Source: Mesorhizobium sp. M1E.F.Ca.ET.045.02.1.1
GTDB lineage: Bacteria > Pseudomonadota > Alphaproteobacteria > Rhizobiales > Rhizobiaceae
DNA length: 64,000 nucleotides
Reading direction: 5' to 3'
NCBI RefSeq assembly: GCF_003952485.1
Contig: NZ_CP034447.1
Location: 7,144,501-7,208,500 of the forward strand
Under the pieces are notes generated by a model that did not search any database, was not told where the DNA came from, and saw only the letters and a list, made by a program, of their open reading frames with translations. The translations under genes were made by a program, and so were the position numbers. Shown piece after piece: positions 26,645 to 34,780 of this stretch. How positions within the stretch are numbered: the stretch's first letter is position 1; each line of letters starts with the position of its first letter.

Positions 26645-28003
26645 ATGCGGATTAACAGCCTCCGCCTGCAATTGCTGGCCTGGGTCGTGCTGCCGCTGGC
26701 CGGGCTCGCTACCGTCAATCTGTGGACCAGCCATGGCAATGCGCTTGCTACCGCCGATCTGGTCACCGATCGCATGCTGCTCGGATCGGCCCGAGCGATC
26801 GCCGAGCAGGTGGCGATGGACGACGGCGTGCTCTTTGCCACCATCCCGCCGGCGGCGCTCGAGATGTTCGATACAGGCGACCGCGACAGCGTCTACTATC
26901 ACGTCGAGACCGCCGGCGGACGCCTGCTCACCGGTTATCCCGACCTGCCCCAGGCGTCGCAACGCGGCAGCATCGAAGCTTCCTACCGCGATCGCCGGCT
27001 CCGCCTCCTGACCCTCAGCCAGGCGGTGATCGGCGCCGGCGCGGATTCACCGATCAAGGTCACGGTGGGCGTCACGCTTGCCGGGCATGACGCGATGGTG
27101 AAGCGTCTGTGGCTCAGCGCCTTCGCCCAGCAGTTGGCCCTGGTAGCGATCGCCGGCGTGTTCGTGCTGCTTGGCCTGCACCGCGGCCTTGCGCCGCTGA
27201 TCCGGCTCCGCGATGCCGTGCGTTCGCCAAGCCGCAGCGAGCTCGACCCGGTCGAGGTTCCCGGCGCGCAAAGCGAGATCAGGCCGCTGATCGACGCGCT
27301 CAATGCCTATATGGCGCGCGTGCGGGCGCAGATGGCGGCGCAGCGCCGCTTCATTGCCAATGCCGCGCACCAACTGCGCACACCTTTGGCGCTGCTGTCG
27401 ACACAGGCAAGCTACGCGCTGCGCGAAACTGCCGCCGATAAGCGCCAGGAAGCGCTTGTCGCCCTGCAGGCCAGCTCCGGCCGGCTGGCGCGGCTCGCCG
27501 AACAGCTGCTCACACTGTCGCGCGCGGAGCCCGGCAGCCGGCGGCCGCGCGCCGACCGCATCGACCTCACCGAAGCCTGCCGCCAGGTGCTGGAAACGCA
27601 TGCGCCGAGGGCAATCGAACGCAACATCGATCTCGGCCTCGAGGAAACCGGGCCTGTTCCGGTGATCGGCGACGGCACGATGCTGCGCGAGATGATCGTG
27701 AACCTCGTCGATAATGCCCTGCGATACTCCAAGCCCGGTGGCAGCGTCACGGTGAAGATCGCCGCCGTCGATAGCGAGGCGCAGCTCACCGTCACCGATG
27801 CCGGCCCCGGCATTCCGCCGGAAGAGCGGGAACACGTCTTCGAACGCTTTTACCGTATTGTCGGCACGAACGAGGAAGGCAGCGGGCTCGGGCTCGCCAT
27901 CGTGCGCGAGGTGGTCGAAAATGCCGGAGGCAGCGTCGCGCTTGGCGACGCTGCCTCCGGCGGGCTCAAGGTCGAGGTGCGGCTGCCGCTACGTTCCAGT
28001 TAA
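26645..28003 (+). CDS. two-component sensor histidine kinase, TctE/QseC type
   Basis: Kinase of 452 residues. Two membrane helices (about residues 8-27 and 165-185) bracket a 2CSK_N-like periplasmic sensor domain of about 135 residues. Then come HAMP-like residues, the H-box NAAHQLRTPLALL, N-box MIVNLVDNALRYS, G1 VTDAGPGIPP and G2 GSGLGLAIV. It partners the regulator immediately upstream. TctE homologues sense carboxylates and control transporters; here an ABC importer is encoded convergently just downstream, a plausible but unproven target. A perfect 17-base inverted repeat lies inside its 3' end. Confidence 0.92.
   Translation: MRINSLRLQLLAWVVLPLAGLATVNLWTSHGNALATADLVTDRMLLGSARAIAEQVAMDDGVLFATIPPAALEMFDTGDRDSVYYHVETAGGRLLTGYPDLPQASQRGSIEASYRDRRLRLLTLSQAVIGAGADSPIKVTVGVTLAGHDAMVKRLWLSAFAQQLALVAIAGVFVLLGLHRGLAPLIRLRDAVRSPSRSELDPVEVPGAQSEIRPLIDALNAYMARVRAQMAAQRRFIANAAHQLRTPLALLSTQASYALRETAADKRQEALVALQASSGRLARLAEQLLTLSRAEPGSRRPRADRIDLTEACRQVLETHAPRAIERNIDLGLEETGPVPVIGDGTMLREMIVNLVDNALRYSKPGGSVTVKIAAVDSEAQLTVTDAGPGIPPEEREHVFERFYRIVGTNEEGSGLGLAIVREVVENAGGSVALGDAASGGLKVEVRLPLRSS
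27923..27961. repeat. perfect 17-bp inverted repeat inside the kinase gene
   Basis: GCCGGAGGCAGCGTCGC at 27923-27939 is exactly complementary to 27945-27961, with a 5-base loop GCTTG. It encodes AGGSVALGDAASGG near the end of the ATPase domain. No T run follows. Confidence 0.85.
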
Positions 28004-28025
28004 AGACTAGCCAGGGCGTTGGTGG

Positions 28026-28904
28026 TCACTGCGTTTCATGCAGCGGCTGCGGACGCCATTTCGCCAGCCGGTTCTCGACCAGCGTCATCAGGTATTCGGC
28101 GCCCAGCGCCACGACCATGACGATAACGATCGCCGCATACATGCCGGCCGCGTCGAACGAGCCTTTGGCGATGTTGATCAAGAGGCCGATACCGAAGCGC
28201 GAGCCGACGAACTCGCCCACGATGGCGCCGATGATGGCAAAGCCGAAGCTGACATGCAGGCTGGCGAAGATCCAGCTCATCGCCGACGGCACGATCACCG
28301 AACGCGTCAACTGCCAGTCGGAGGCGCCGAGGATGCGGGCATTGGCGATCATCGCGCGGTCGGCCTCGCGCACGCCCTGGAAGGCGTTGTGGAAGACGAC
28401 GAAGAACACCATGACGAAGGCCAGCGCCACCTTGGAGGCAAGGCCGAGGCCGAGGATCATGATGAAGATCGGCGCCAGCACGACGCGCGGGATCGAGTTG
28501 ATCACCTTGATGTAGATGGAGAAGATATCCGCAGCCATGCGGTTGCGGCCGAGCGCGACGCCAATGATGATGCCGGCGACCGAACCGGTGACGAAGCCCA
28601 GCACCGACTCCTCCATGGTGACATAGAGGTGGTACCAGAGCGGCCCTTCCGAGGTCCCCTCCGTCATCCATTCATAGAGCCGTCCAGCAATCGTGCTCGG
28701 CATGGCGTAGAAGAAGGGATCGATCCAGGCCATGCGGCCGGCGATTTCCCACGCGCCGAGAAAAGCGATGAGGATGGCGAGCCGCCAGAAGATGACGGAA
28801 TGGCGCCGATGCGCGGCCGCCTTGGCGGCGGCTGCCTCGATTTCGGCGTCCGACGTTCCTGGCCTGAAGCTCGCGGTCGAGATGTTGACGGTGGCGTCTG
28901 TCAT
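28026..28904 (-). CDS. ABC transporter permease (SsuC/TauC/nitrate type)
   Basis: Inner-membrane permease of 292 residues with about six helices and the cytoplasmic EAA-like loop (ILGASDWQLTRSVIVPSAM) near residue 205. It belongs to the BPD_transp family of SsuC, TauC, NrtB and ThiX. The start at 28904 (MTDATVNI) follows GGAGG on the minus strand. It lies 10 bases after its ATPase gene. The 3' end converges with the sensor kinase at 22 bases distance. Confidence 0.9.
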   Translation of the reverse strand: MTDATVNISTASFRPGTSDAEIEAAAAKAAAHRRHSVIFWRLAILIAFLGAWEIAGRMAWIDPFFYAMPSTIAGRLYEWMTEGTSEGPLWYHLYVTMEESVLGFVTGSVAGIIIGVALGRNRMAADIFSIYIKVINSIPRVVLAPIFIMILGLGLASKVALAFVMVFFVVFHNAFQGVREADRAMIANARILGASDWQLTRSVIVPSAMSWIFASLHVSFGFAIIGAIVGEFVGSRFGIGLLINIAKGSFDAAGMYAAIVIVMVVALGAEYLMTLVENRLAKWRPQPLHETQ

Positions 28905-28914
28905 AAAAGCCTCC

Positions 28915-29724
28915 TCATGCCGCCGCGCGGGCGTAGCTGGTCTCAACCTCTTCCTTGAGGTCGGCCCAGATGGTGCGCGAATAATCGATGAAGCTCTGGT
29001 CGTAGCGGATGTCGGCGACGACGCGCGGGCGCGGCAGGTCGATCGTGTAGACGGATTTCACCGTCGCCGGCCCGGCCGTGAGCACATAGACCTTGTCGGC
29101 CAGCGCGATCGCCTCCTCAAGGTCATGCGTGACGAAGACCACCGAGGCCTTGGCCTCGGACCACAGGCGCAGCAATTCCTCGTGCATGAGGACGCGGGTT
29201 TGCACGTCGAGCGCCGAGAACGGCTCGTCCATCAACAGGATCTCGGGACCGTTGATGAAGGTCTGCGCCAGCGCCACGCGCTTGCGCATGCCGCCGGAAA
29301 GCTGGTGCGGATAGTGCTGCTCGAAGCGTGCCAGGCCAACGCGAGCCAGCCAGTCTCGCGCCGAGGCCTGCGCCTGCGCTTTCGGCTTGCCGCGGAACAG
29401 CGGCCCGGCCATGACATTTTCGATCACCGTGCGCCAAGGGAACAGCGCATCGGTCTGGAACACGAAACCGATGCGCGGATCGATGCCCTTGACCGGCGCG
29501 CCCATGACGCGGACCTCGCCGGCGCTCGGGCTGGCGAGCCCGGTGACGAGGTTGAGCGTCGTCGACTTGCCGCAGCCGGTCGGGCCGACGACGGCGACGA
29601 ACTCGCCGCGCTCGACCGTCATGGTGAAATCGCGGATCGCGGTCAGGGATTTGCCGGTGGGGGAAAGGAAGCGGCGGCTGACATTGATCAGCTCGATCGC
29701 CGGAGCGGTCTTTTTAACAGCCAT
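28915..29724 (-). CDS. ABC transporter ATP-binding protein (SsuB/TauB type)
   Basis: ATPase of 269 residues: Walker A GPTGCGKST, Q-loop FVFQTDALFPWRTV, signature LSGGMRKRVALAQ, Walker B ILLMDEPFSALD, switch His FVTHDLEEAI. The FPWRTV segment after the Q-loop is typical of nitrate/sulfonate/taurine importer ATPases. It lies between the binding-protein gene (104 bases upstream) and the permease gene (10 bases downstream). Confidence 0.92.
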   Translation of the reverse strand: MAVKKTAPAIELINVSRRFLSPTGKSLTAIRDFTMTVERGEFVAVVGPTGCGKSTTLNLVTGLASPSAGEVRVMGAPVKGIDPRIGFVFQTDALFPWRTVIENVMAGPLFRGKPKAQAQASARDWLARVGLARFEQHYPHQLSGGMRKRVALAQTFINGPEILLMDEPFSALDVQTRVLMHEELLRLWSEAKASVVFVTHDLEEAIALADKVYVLTAGPATVKSVYTIDLPRPRVVADIRYDQSFIDYSRTIWADLKEEVETSYARAAA

Positions 29725-29828
29725 AGTTGAGCAAACTCCAATAGCGTGCGACCGCCGCGCGGTGATCGCCGGACGTGGAACAAGATAGGGCGGCGGCGCG
29801 AGGTCGGAACCTCGCGCCGCCTAATCCG

Positions 29829-30842
29829 CTATTTCACGTTCTTGACGAATTCCGTGGTGTAGGTCTTGGAAAGGTCGATCTGCTTGCCCTGCAGTTCCTT
29901 CTTGAAGGCCGACAGCACCGAAAGAACCGTCTCCGGTCCACCCTGCGGCATCACGCCATCGGGGGTGAACATCGCCTTGCCGGCGTCGAGCGCTTTCACA
30001 TAGCCTTCCTTGTCGCCGACATAATAGTCCTTCGGCATCTTTTCGGCGATCTCGGCGCCGCTGTGGGTGCTGATGAACTTCAGCGTCTTGACGAAGGCGT
30101 TGGCGAGCTTCTGAACCGTTTCCTTGTGGGCGTCGACCCATTCGGTCTGCATGTAGAGCGAGGCGGCCGGATAGGTGCCGCCAAGTGCTGCCTTGGTGCC
30201 TTCCACGGTGCGCATGTCGACGAGCACCTTGGCCTCGCCGGTCTTGAGCAGCCGCGTGATCGTCGGCTCGGTCGTCATGCCGGCCTGGATCTTGTCCTGC
30301 TGCATGGCGGCGATGAAAGTGTTGCCGGCGCCGACCGGCACGGAGGTGAATTCGCCGAGCTTCAGCCCGTTCTTGACCGCAAGATATTCGGTCAGGAAGT
30401 TGGTCGAGGAGCCGAGGCCGGTGACGCCGAGGCTCATGCCCTTGAAATCGGCGGGCGACTTGATCTCCGGATGTTTCGCCGAGACAAGCTCGACCTCGCC
30501 CGGCGCCTGGCTGAACTGGACGACGGATTCGACGAACTTGCCCTTGGCCTGCAGGTCGATGCTGTGGTCGTAGAAGCCGACCACGCCCTGAACGGCACCC
30601 GCCAGCATCTCGTTCTCGGCATCGACGCCCGCAGGCTCATTGAGCAGCTCGACGTCGAGGCCTTCATCCTTGAAATAGCCGAGCGCCTCGGCGAGCTTGG
30701 CGGGCAGGTAGATCTGTTTTTCGTAGCCGCCCACCATGATCGAGATCTTGTCGGCGGCCGACGCAGTCGTTGCGCCCGCGGCAACCATGGCAAGCGTCAA
30801 CGCCGCCGAACGCAGGGCGCATTTAGAGATGAAACCGGTCAC
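29829..30842 (-). CDS. ABC transporter substrate-binding protein (NMT1/SsuA-like)
   Basis: Periplasmic protein of 337 residues. The GTG at 30842 is chosen because GGAGGAAG precedes it by four bases and residues 1-30 then form a signal peptide ending TASA. The mature part starts DKISIMVGGYEKQIYLPAKL and has the NMT1 pattern GYFKDEGLDVEL then SLGVTGLGSSTNFL. Family members bind sulfonates, nitrate, thiamine precursors or aromatic acids; the ligand here is unknown. It is the first gene of a three-gene importer operon. Confidence 0.9.
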   Translation of the reverse strand: MTGFISKCALRSAALTLAMVAAGATTASAADKISIMVGGYEKQIYLPAKLAEALGYFKDEGLDVELLNEPAGVDAENEMLAGAVQGVVGFYDHSIDLQAKGKFVESVVQFSQAPGEVELVSAKHPEIKSPADFKGMSLGVTGLGSSTNFLTEYLAVKNGLKLGEFTSVPVGAGNTFIAAMQQDKIQAGMTTEPTITRLLKTGEAKVLVDMRTVEGTKAALGGTYPAASLYMQTEWVDAHKETVQKLANAFVKTLKFISTHSGAEIAEKMPKDYYVGDKEGYVKALDAGKAMFTPDGVMPQGGPETVLSVLSAFKKELQGKQIDLSKTYTTEFVKNVK

Positions 30843-31020
30843 GTAACTTCCTCCACCTGGGCGGCGTGCCATCCGGGCCGCGCCGCATTTCCTCCTTGCC
30901 GGCCCGCTCCCAGACCGGTCACGTGGCGAACGCCACAAAACTGTCATGGCATGCCCAAGCTTTCAGCTGGCTTTCAGCCATTTTAGCGGCTGTTGAAATG
31001 GAACCGAGCGGGATTGCCAA

Positions 31021-31794
31021 TCACGTGGAGGTGAAGCCAAGCACGTCGCGCATGCCGTATTCGCCGGGCGGCTGTCCGGCGACCCACAGCGCCGCCGCGA
31101 TGGCGCCGCGCGCGAACATCGAGCGGTCGCCTGCAGCATGCGAGAGCGTGAGCGCCTCGGCTTCGCCAAGGAAGCTGGCGCTGTGCTCGCCGACGATGCT
31201 GCCGCCCCGCAGCACGGCAAAGCCGATCTCGCCGGCGGGACGCGGGCCGGTGACGCCGTCGCGGGTACGCCTTGCCAGCTCATCCAGCCTGACGCCTCGC
31301 CCGCGCGCGGCCGCCTCGCCCAGCATCAGCGCCGTGCCCGACGGCGCGTCAACCTTCAGGCGGTGATGCGCTTCGAAAATCTCGATGTCGCAATCGTCGG
31401 CGCCGAGTGCCCGCGCCGCCTGCTCGACCAGGCCGGTCAGCAGGTTGAGCCCCAGCGAATAGCTGCCGGAGCGCACGATGGCGATTTTCCTCGCGGCGTC
31501 GGCGATGGTTTCCAGTTCAGCGGCGTCGAAACCTGTCGAACCGATGACCAGCGCCGGCCCGCCGCGCGCCGCGCAGGCCTTTGCCAGTTCGGCGGACGCT
31601 GCCGGCGTGGTGAAGTCGACGACCACATCGGCCAGCGCCAGCGCCTCGTCACGCTCGACCAGCCCCTCACCTGCGCTGCCCGGTCGGTGGAAGCGGGCGG
31701 CGAGATCGAGCCGCGGATCGGCCGCGACGGTCTCCGCCATCTGCCGGCCCATGCGGCCGAGTGCGCCGGTAATGGCTATCTTGAGCTGCGGCAT
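31021..31794 (-). CDS. dapB: 4-hydroxy-tetrahydrodipicolinate reductase
   Basis: Enzyme of 257 residues in the lysine/diaminopimelate pathway, reducing the DapA product with NAD(P)H. The N-terminal nucleotide-binding motif is [14 protein letters not shown], followed by VIGSTGFDA and the catalytic [18 protein letters not shown] (His-His-Arg-x-Lys-x-Asp). The C-terminal TRDGVTGPR and [19 protein letters not shown] are as expected. It stands alone between the ABC importer and the Sel1 protein. Confidence 0.95.
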   Translation of the reverse strand: MPQLKIAITGALGRMGRQMAETVAADPRLDLAARFHRPGSAGEGLVERDEALALADVVVDFTTPAASAELAKACAARGGPALVIGSTGFDAAELETIADAARKIAIVRSGSYSLGLNLLTGLVEQAARALGADDCDIEIFEAHHRLKVDAPSGTALMLGEAAARGRGVRLDELARRTRDGVTGPRPAGEIGFAVLRGGSIVGEHSASFLGEAEALTLSHAAGDRSMFARGAIAAALWVAGQPPGEYGMRDVLGFTST

Positions 31795-32012
31795 GGCTAT
31801 CCCTGTCGAAAGCTGAGTCGGAACAATCCTCTAGCACGCCACCTTGCCAAATTGATTCAGCCGGCTACGGCGCCACGACATCGGAGCGAGACAAGGGCGA
31901 ACTGTACGCGAATGTGAAGCGTCACACTCATCATGGCTCGCGCGATGTGCTAATTTAGCTCCGCTGTCCGGCCGCGACGCGCCGCCCGGGCCGGGTCCGA
32001 GGGGGGACGCCC

Positions 32013-34766
32013 ATGTTACGGCCAGTGCATGTCCTGGTTCTTTCCTGCCTCGTGCTCGCACCACTCGCCGGCGGGGCATTCGCCGCCCAGGCATCTTCCG
32101 ACAAATCGGACGATGCGGCAAAGAAGGCCGCGCTCGCCGAGGCGATCACCACCTGCGACCGGGGCGCCTCCGTGCCGCTCGACCCCGAAGCCAAGGCGCC
32201 GCCGATCCAGTATGGCGAGCTCTTCCCGTTCGATATGAACTTCGGCAAGCTCAAAGGCCTGGCCGACAAATGTCAGGCGGCGATGCTCGGCGCGCCGCAG
32301 GAAAAGCGGTTGACGCTGCAATGGCTGAGGGTCGAAGTAGCGCTCGACCAGCCGGGACTGACCTGGCTCATCCCGCAGATCAAGCCGCTGGCCGACGGCG
32401 GCAGCCCTGAAGCGAATTTCCTGCTCTACGAGTTCTATGCGGTGCATCGGCGCGACCGCGCGGATGCCGGTGCGCCGTCGATCACCCGCGAAATGGCGCT
32501 CGACGCCCTGCAGAAAGCTGGCGCCGCCGGGCATCTGATGGCCCTGATGACGCTGCTCCGCCAGTATAACGACGGGCCGCTGCTGCGCCGCGACGCGCGC
32601 AAGCTGGTCGAGACCGCGCAGCACATCATCGACGCGCCGGTCCAGGGCCAGTCGCCCGGCGAATGGGACAGCCAGGTCCGTAAGGGCATGCCGCTGCTGA
32701 TCGCGCAGACGACGCCGGAGAAGGACGGCTTCACCGGCGACGAGCAGCAAAAGGCCTTTCATGCTGTCGAGGCCGATTCCCAGGCCGGGACCAATGACTC
32801 GGTACGATCCGCGCTCGCCTACATCACGGCGCTCCGGCTGGGCCGGGGGACGCCGCAGGATGCAGCAAAGGCCAGGCAGTTGCTGGAGGCGCGCGTCGGT
32901 CACGACGATTACGCCATCCCGATGCTGGCCGACATGCTGGCCAAGGGCGAAGGCGGCCCGACGGACGGCAAGCGCGCCATCGCCATGCTGCGCGCCGCCA
33001 AGAATGTTGCCGAGGCCGGGCCGATGCTCGCCGGCCTGCTGCTGGACGGCAGGTTCGTCGGCCGCCAGCCGCGGGCGGCGGTCCAGCTGTTCAACGGCTC
33101 ATGGGACCTCGATGCCTGCATCAGGCTTGCGGGCCCGCTTGTCGACTATGACGGCGTGCGGGTCGACTATCCCGAAATGCTGGTCGAACGCCTGAGCGAC
33201 GGCGCCGATGCCGGCGAGCCCGGCGCGGCGCTGGCGCTGGCGCGGCTCGAGCTTTCGGACAATCAGCAGTTCAGGAGCGAGGACCAGGCGCGCGCCATGC
33301 TGAAGCCACTGGCGGATGGGGGCGACCGCGACGCGCTCTGGCTCTACGCCTCGACGCAATATGCCAATCTCGATTCGACCAGCTATCGGCCGTCGCGCCG
33401 CGAAGACGGCCTGAGCGACGATCGACTGAAAACCCTGATCGACGAGGGCGAAGGCAAGAAGGAGGCGCAGGCCTACCTGCTTCATGCCAAGCTGCTGCGG
33501 CGGGGCTTGGTCTATCCGCAGGACGACGTCAGGGCGACCGCGATGCTGATCAACGCCGCCAATCTCGGCAGCGTCGAAGCCATGGTGCTGCTCGGCGACG
33601 CCTATGACAACGGTCTCGGCATCGACAAGAACCCGCGCGAGCGGCTGCACGCGTGGCGCGAGGCGGCACGGTTGGGCTCGCTCAAGGCAAAGGGCAAGCT
33701 CGCCGATGCCTTCACCTTCGACAGTTTCGATCACTTGATGACGCTGCGCGAAGGCATCACCAACCGCATTGCCCTCTACAATGACGGCATCGGCAGGATG
33801 GGCGCCGGGGTGTTCGGCGGCGATGCCGGTATCGAACTCAGCGGCCTCTTTTCCGGGCCGGCCTCCAGCGCCGGAACGGCCGCGGTCGCCGCCGCGGTGA
33901 TGGACGCGTTCCGGGAAGCGCCGGCCGGCCTCGACGAGGAAAACCTGGTCGGCGTCGGCAAGGCCCTGCCCGACGAAATCCGCATCGCGATCGAGACGAC
34001 GCTGAAGAGCGAGGGTTTTTACGCGGGTGAGCTGAAGGGCTATTTCGGCCCCGACGCGCGCAAGGCGCTGGCCGCATGGGTCGATGCGAAAGGCCCGCTC
34101 ACCGATGCTCCGAGCCCGCAAACGGCGGCCGGGACACAGCAGGCGGCACCGGCTTCAGACATGCTCGCGGGCGAAATCCTCGACCGCGTCCGCGACAAGG
34201 CCTTCACCCAGGCGCAGGCCGCCAAGACCGACAAGCAGAAGAAGGCCGCCATCAAGCAGCTCGGCATGCTCGCCCGCTATGGCGACCTCCCCTCGCGCTG
34301 GGTGCTGGTGCGCAACTATCACCAGGCAAGGGTCGTGCGAGCGGTCGTCACGCCCGACGAAGTCACGCGCTATGCGCTGGACATCCTGGTCTCGAAACCC
34401 GACGGCGTCGACAAGGCGGAGTTCGAATTCATCTTCGACCTGACGCAGATCGCGCAGGACCGGAAATCACGCGCGGTCGGCAACGCCACCCTTCAGGCGA
34501 TCCGCGACGATCCGCGCCTGCAGGACCCGCTGACGCTCGGCGCCATCATGGGACAGTTCGCCTTCGCGCCCGACGCCTGCGACTCCGTCCTCGCTGCTGC
34601 CCGCAAGGCCGGCATCGACGGCGTGGGCGAGGATGGATGCGACGAGCAAACACGCACAGCTCTCATCGCATTCGCCAAGGACAAGGGTGCAACCGGCATC
34701 GATGCCACGGCCCGCAAGGCGGCCGCGGAAGAGATCAAGACGCTGGACGCTCAGGCCGCCAAATAG
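32013..34766 (+). CDS. large periplasmic Sel1-repeat protein
   Basis: Protein of 917 residues with an N-terminal signal peptide (about residues 1-28, ending AFAAQA). Alpha-helical Sel1-like repeats are visible between about residues 300 and 580, best in AYLLHAKLLRRGL then AMLINAANLGSVEAMVLLG, and DNGLGIDKNPRERLHAWREA. Around residue 660-690 a stretch LKSEGFYAGELKGYFGPDAR resembles a peptidoglycan-binding-type repeat. An Ala/Gln-rich linker follows. Sel1 proteins scaffold protein complexes, often at the envelope. No enzymatic motif was found. Convergent with the oxidoreductase gene, 14 bases apart. Confidence 0.75.
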   Translation: MLRPVHVLVLSCLVLAPLAGGAFAAQASSDKSDDAAKKAALAEAITTCDRGASVPLDPEAKAPPIQYGELFPFDMNFGKLKGLADKCQAAMLGAPQEKRLTLQWLRVEVALDQPGLTWLIPQIKPLADGGSPEANFLLYEFYAVHRRDRADAGAPSITREMALDALQKAGAAGHLMALMTLLRQYNDGPLLRRDARKLVETAQHIIDAPVQGQSPGEWDSQVRKGMPLLIAQTTPEKDGFTGDEQQKAFHAVEADSQAGTNDSVRSALAYITALRLGRGTPQDAAKARQLLEARVGHDDYAIPMLADMLAKGEGGPTDGKRAIAMLRAAKNVAEAGPMLAGLLLDGRFVGRQPRAAVQLFNGSWDLDACIRLAGPLVDYDGVRVDYPEMLVERLSDGADAGEPGAALALARLELSDNQQFRSEDQARAMLKPLADGGDRDALWLYASTQYANLDSTSYRPSRREDGLSDDRLKTLIDEGEGKKEAQAYLLHAKLLRRGLVYPQDDVRATAMLINAANLGSVEAMVLLGDAYDNGLGIDKNPRERLHAWREAARLGSLKAKGKLADAFTFDSFDHLMTLREGITNRIALYNDGIGRMGAGVFGGDAGIELSGLFSGPASSAGTAAVAAAVMDAFREAPAGLDEENLVGVGKALPDEIRIAIETTLKSEGFYAGELKGYFGPDARKALAAWVDAKGPLTDAPSPQTAAGTQQAAPASDMLAGEILDRVRDKAFTQAQAAKTDKQKKAAIKQLGMLARYGDLPSRWVLVRNYHQARVVRAVVTPDEVTRYALDILVSKPDGVDKAEFEFIFDLTQIAQDRKSRAVGNATLQAIRDDPRLQDPLTLGAIMGQFAFAPDACDSVLAAARKAGIDGVGEDGCDEQTRTALIAFAKDKGATGIDATARKAAAEEIKTLDAQAAK

Positions 34767-34780
34767 TCAAAGCCGAGCGA

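Noticed and set aside
30843..31020. Thiamine (TPP) riboswitch upstream of the NMT1-type importer
   Set aside because: No CTGAGA or ACCTGA core was found in the leader, so thiamine-precursor transport is not supported.
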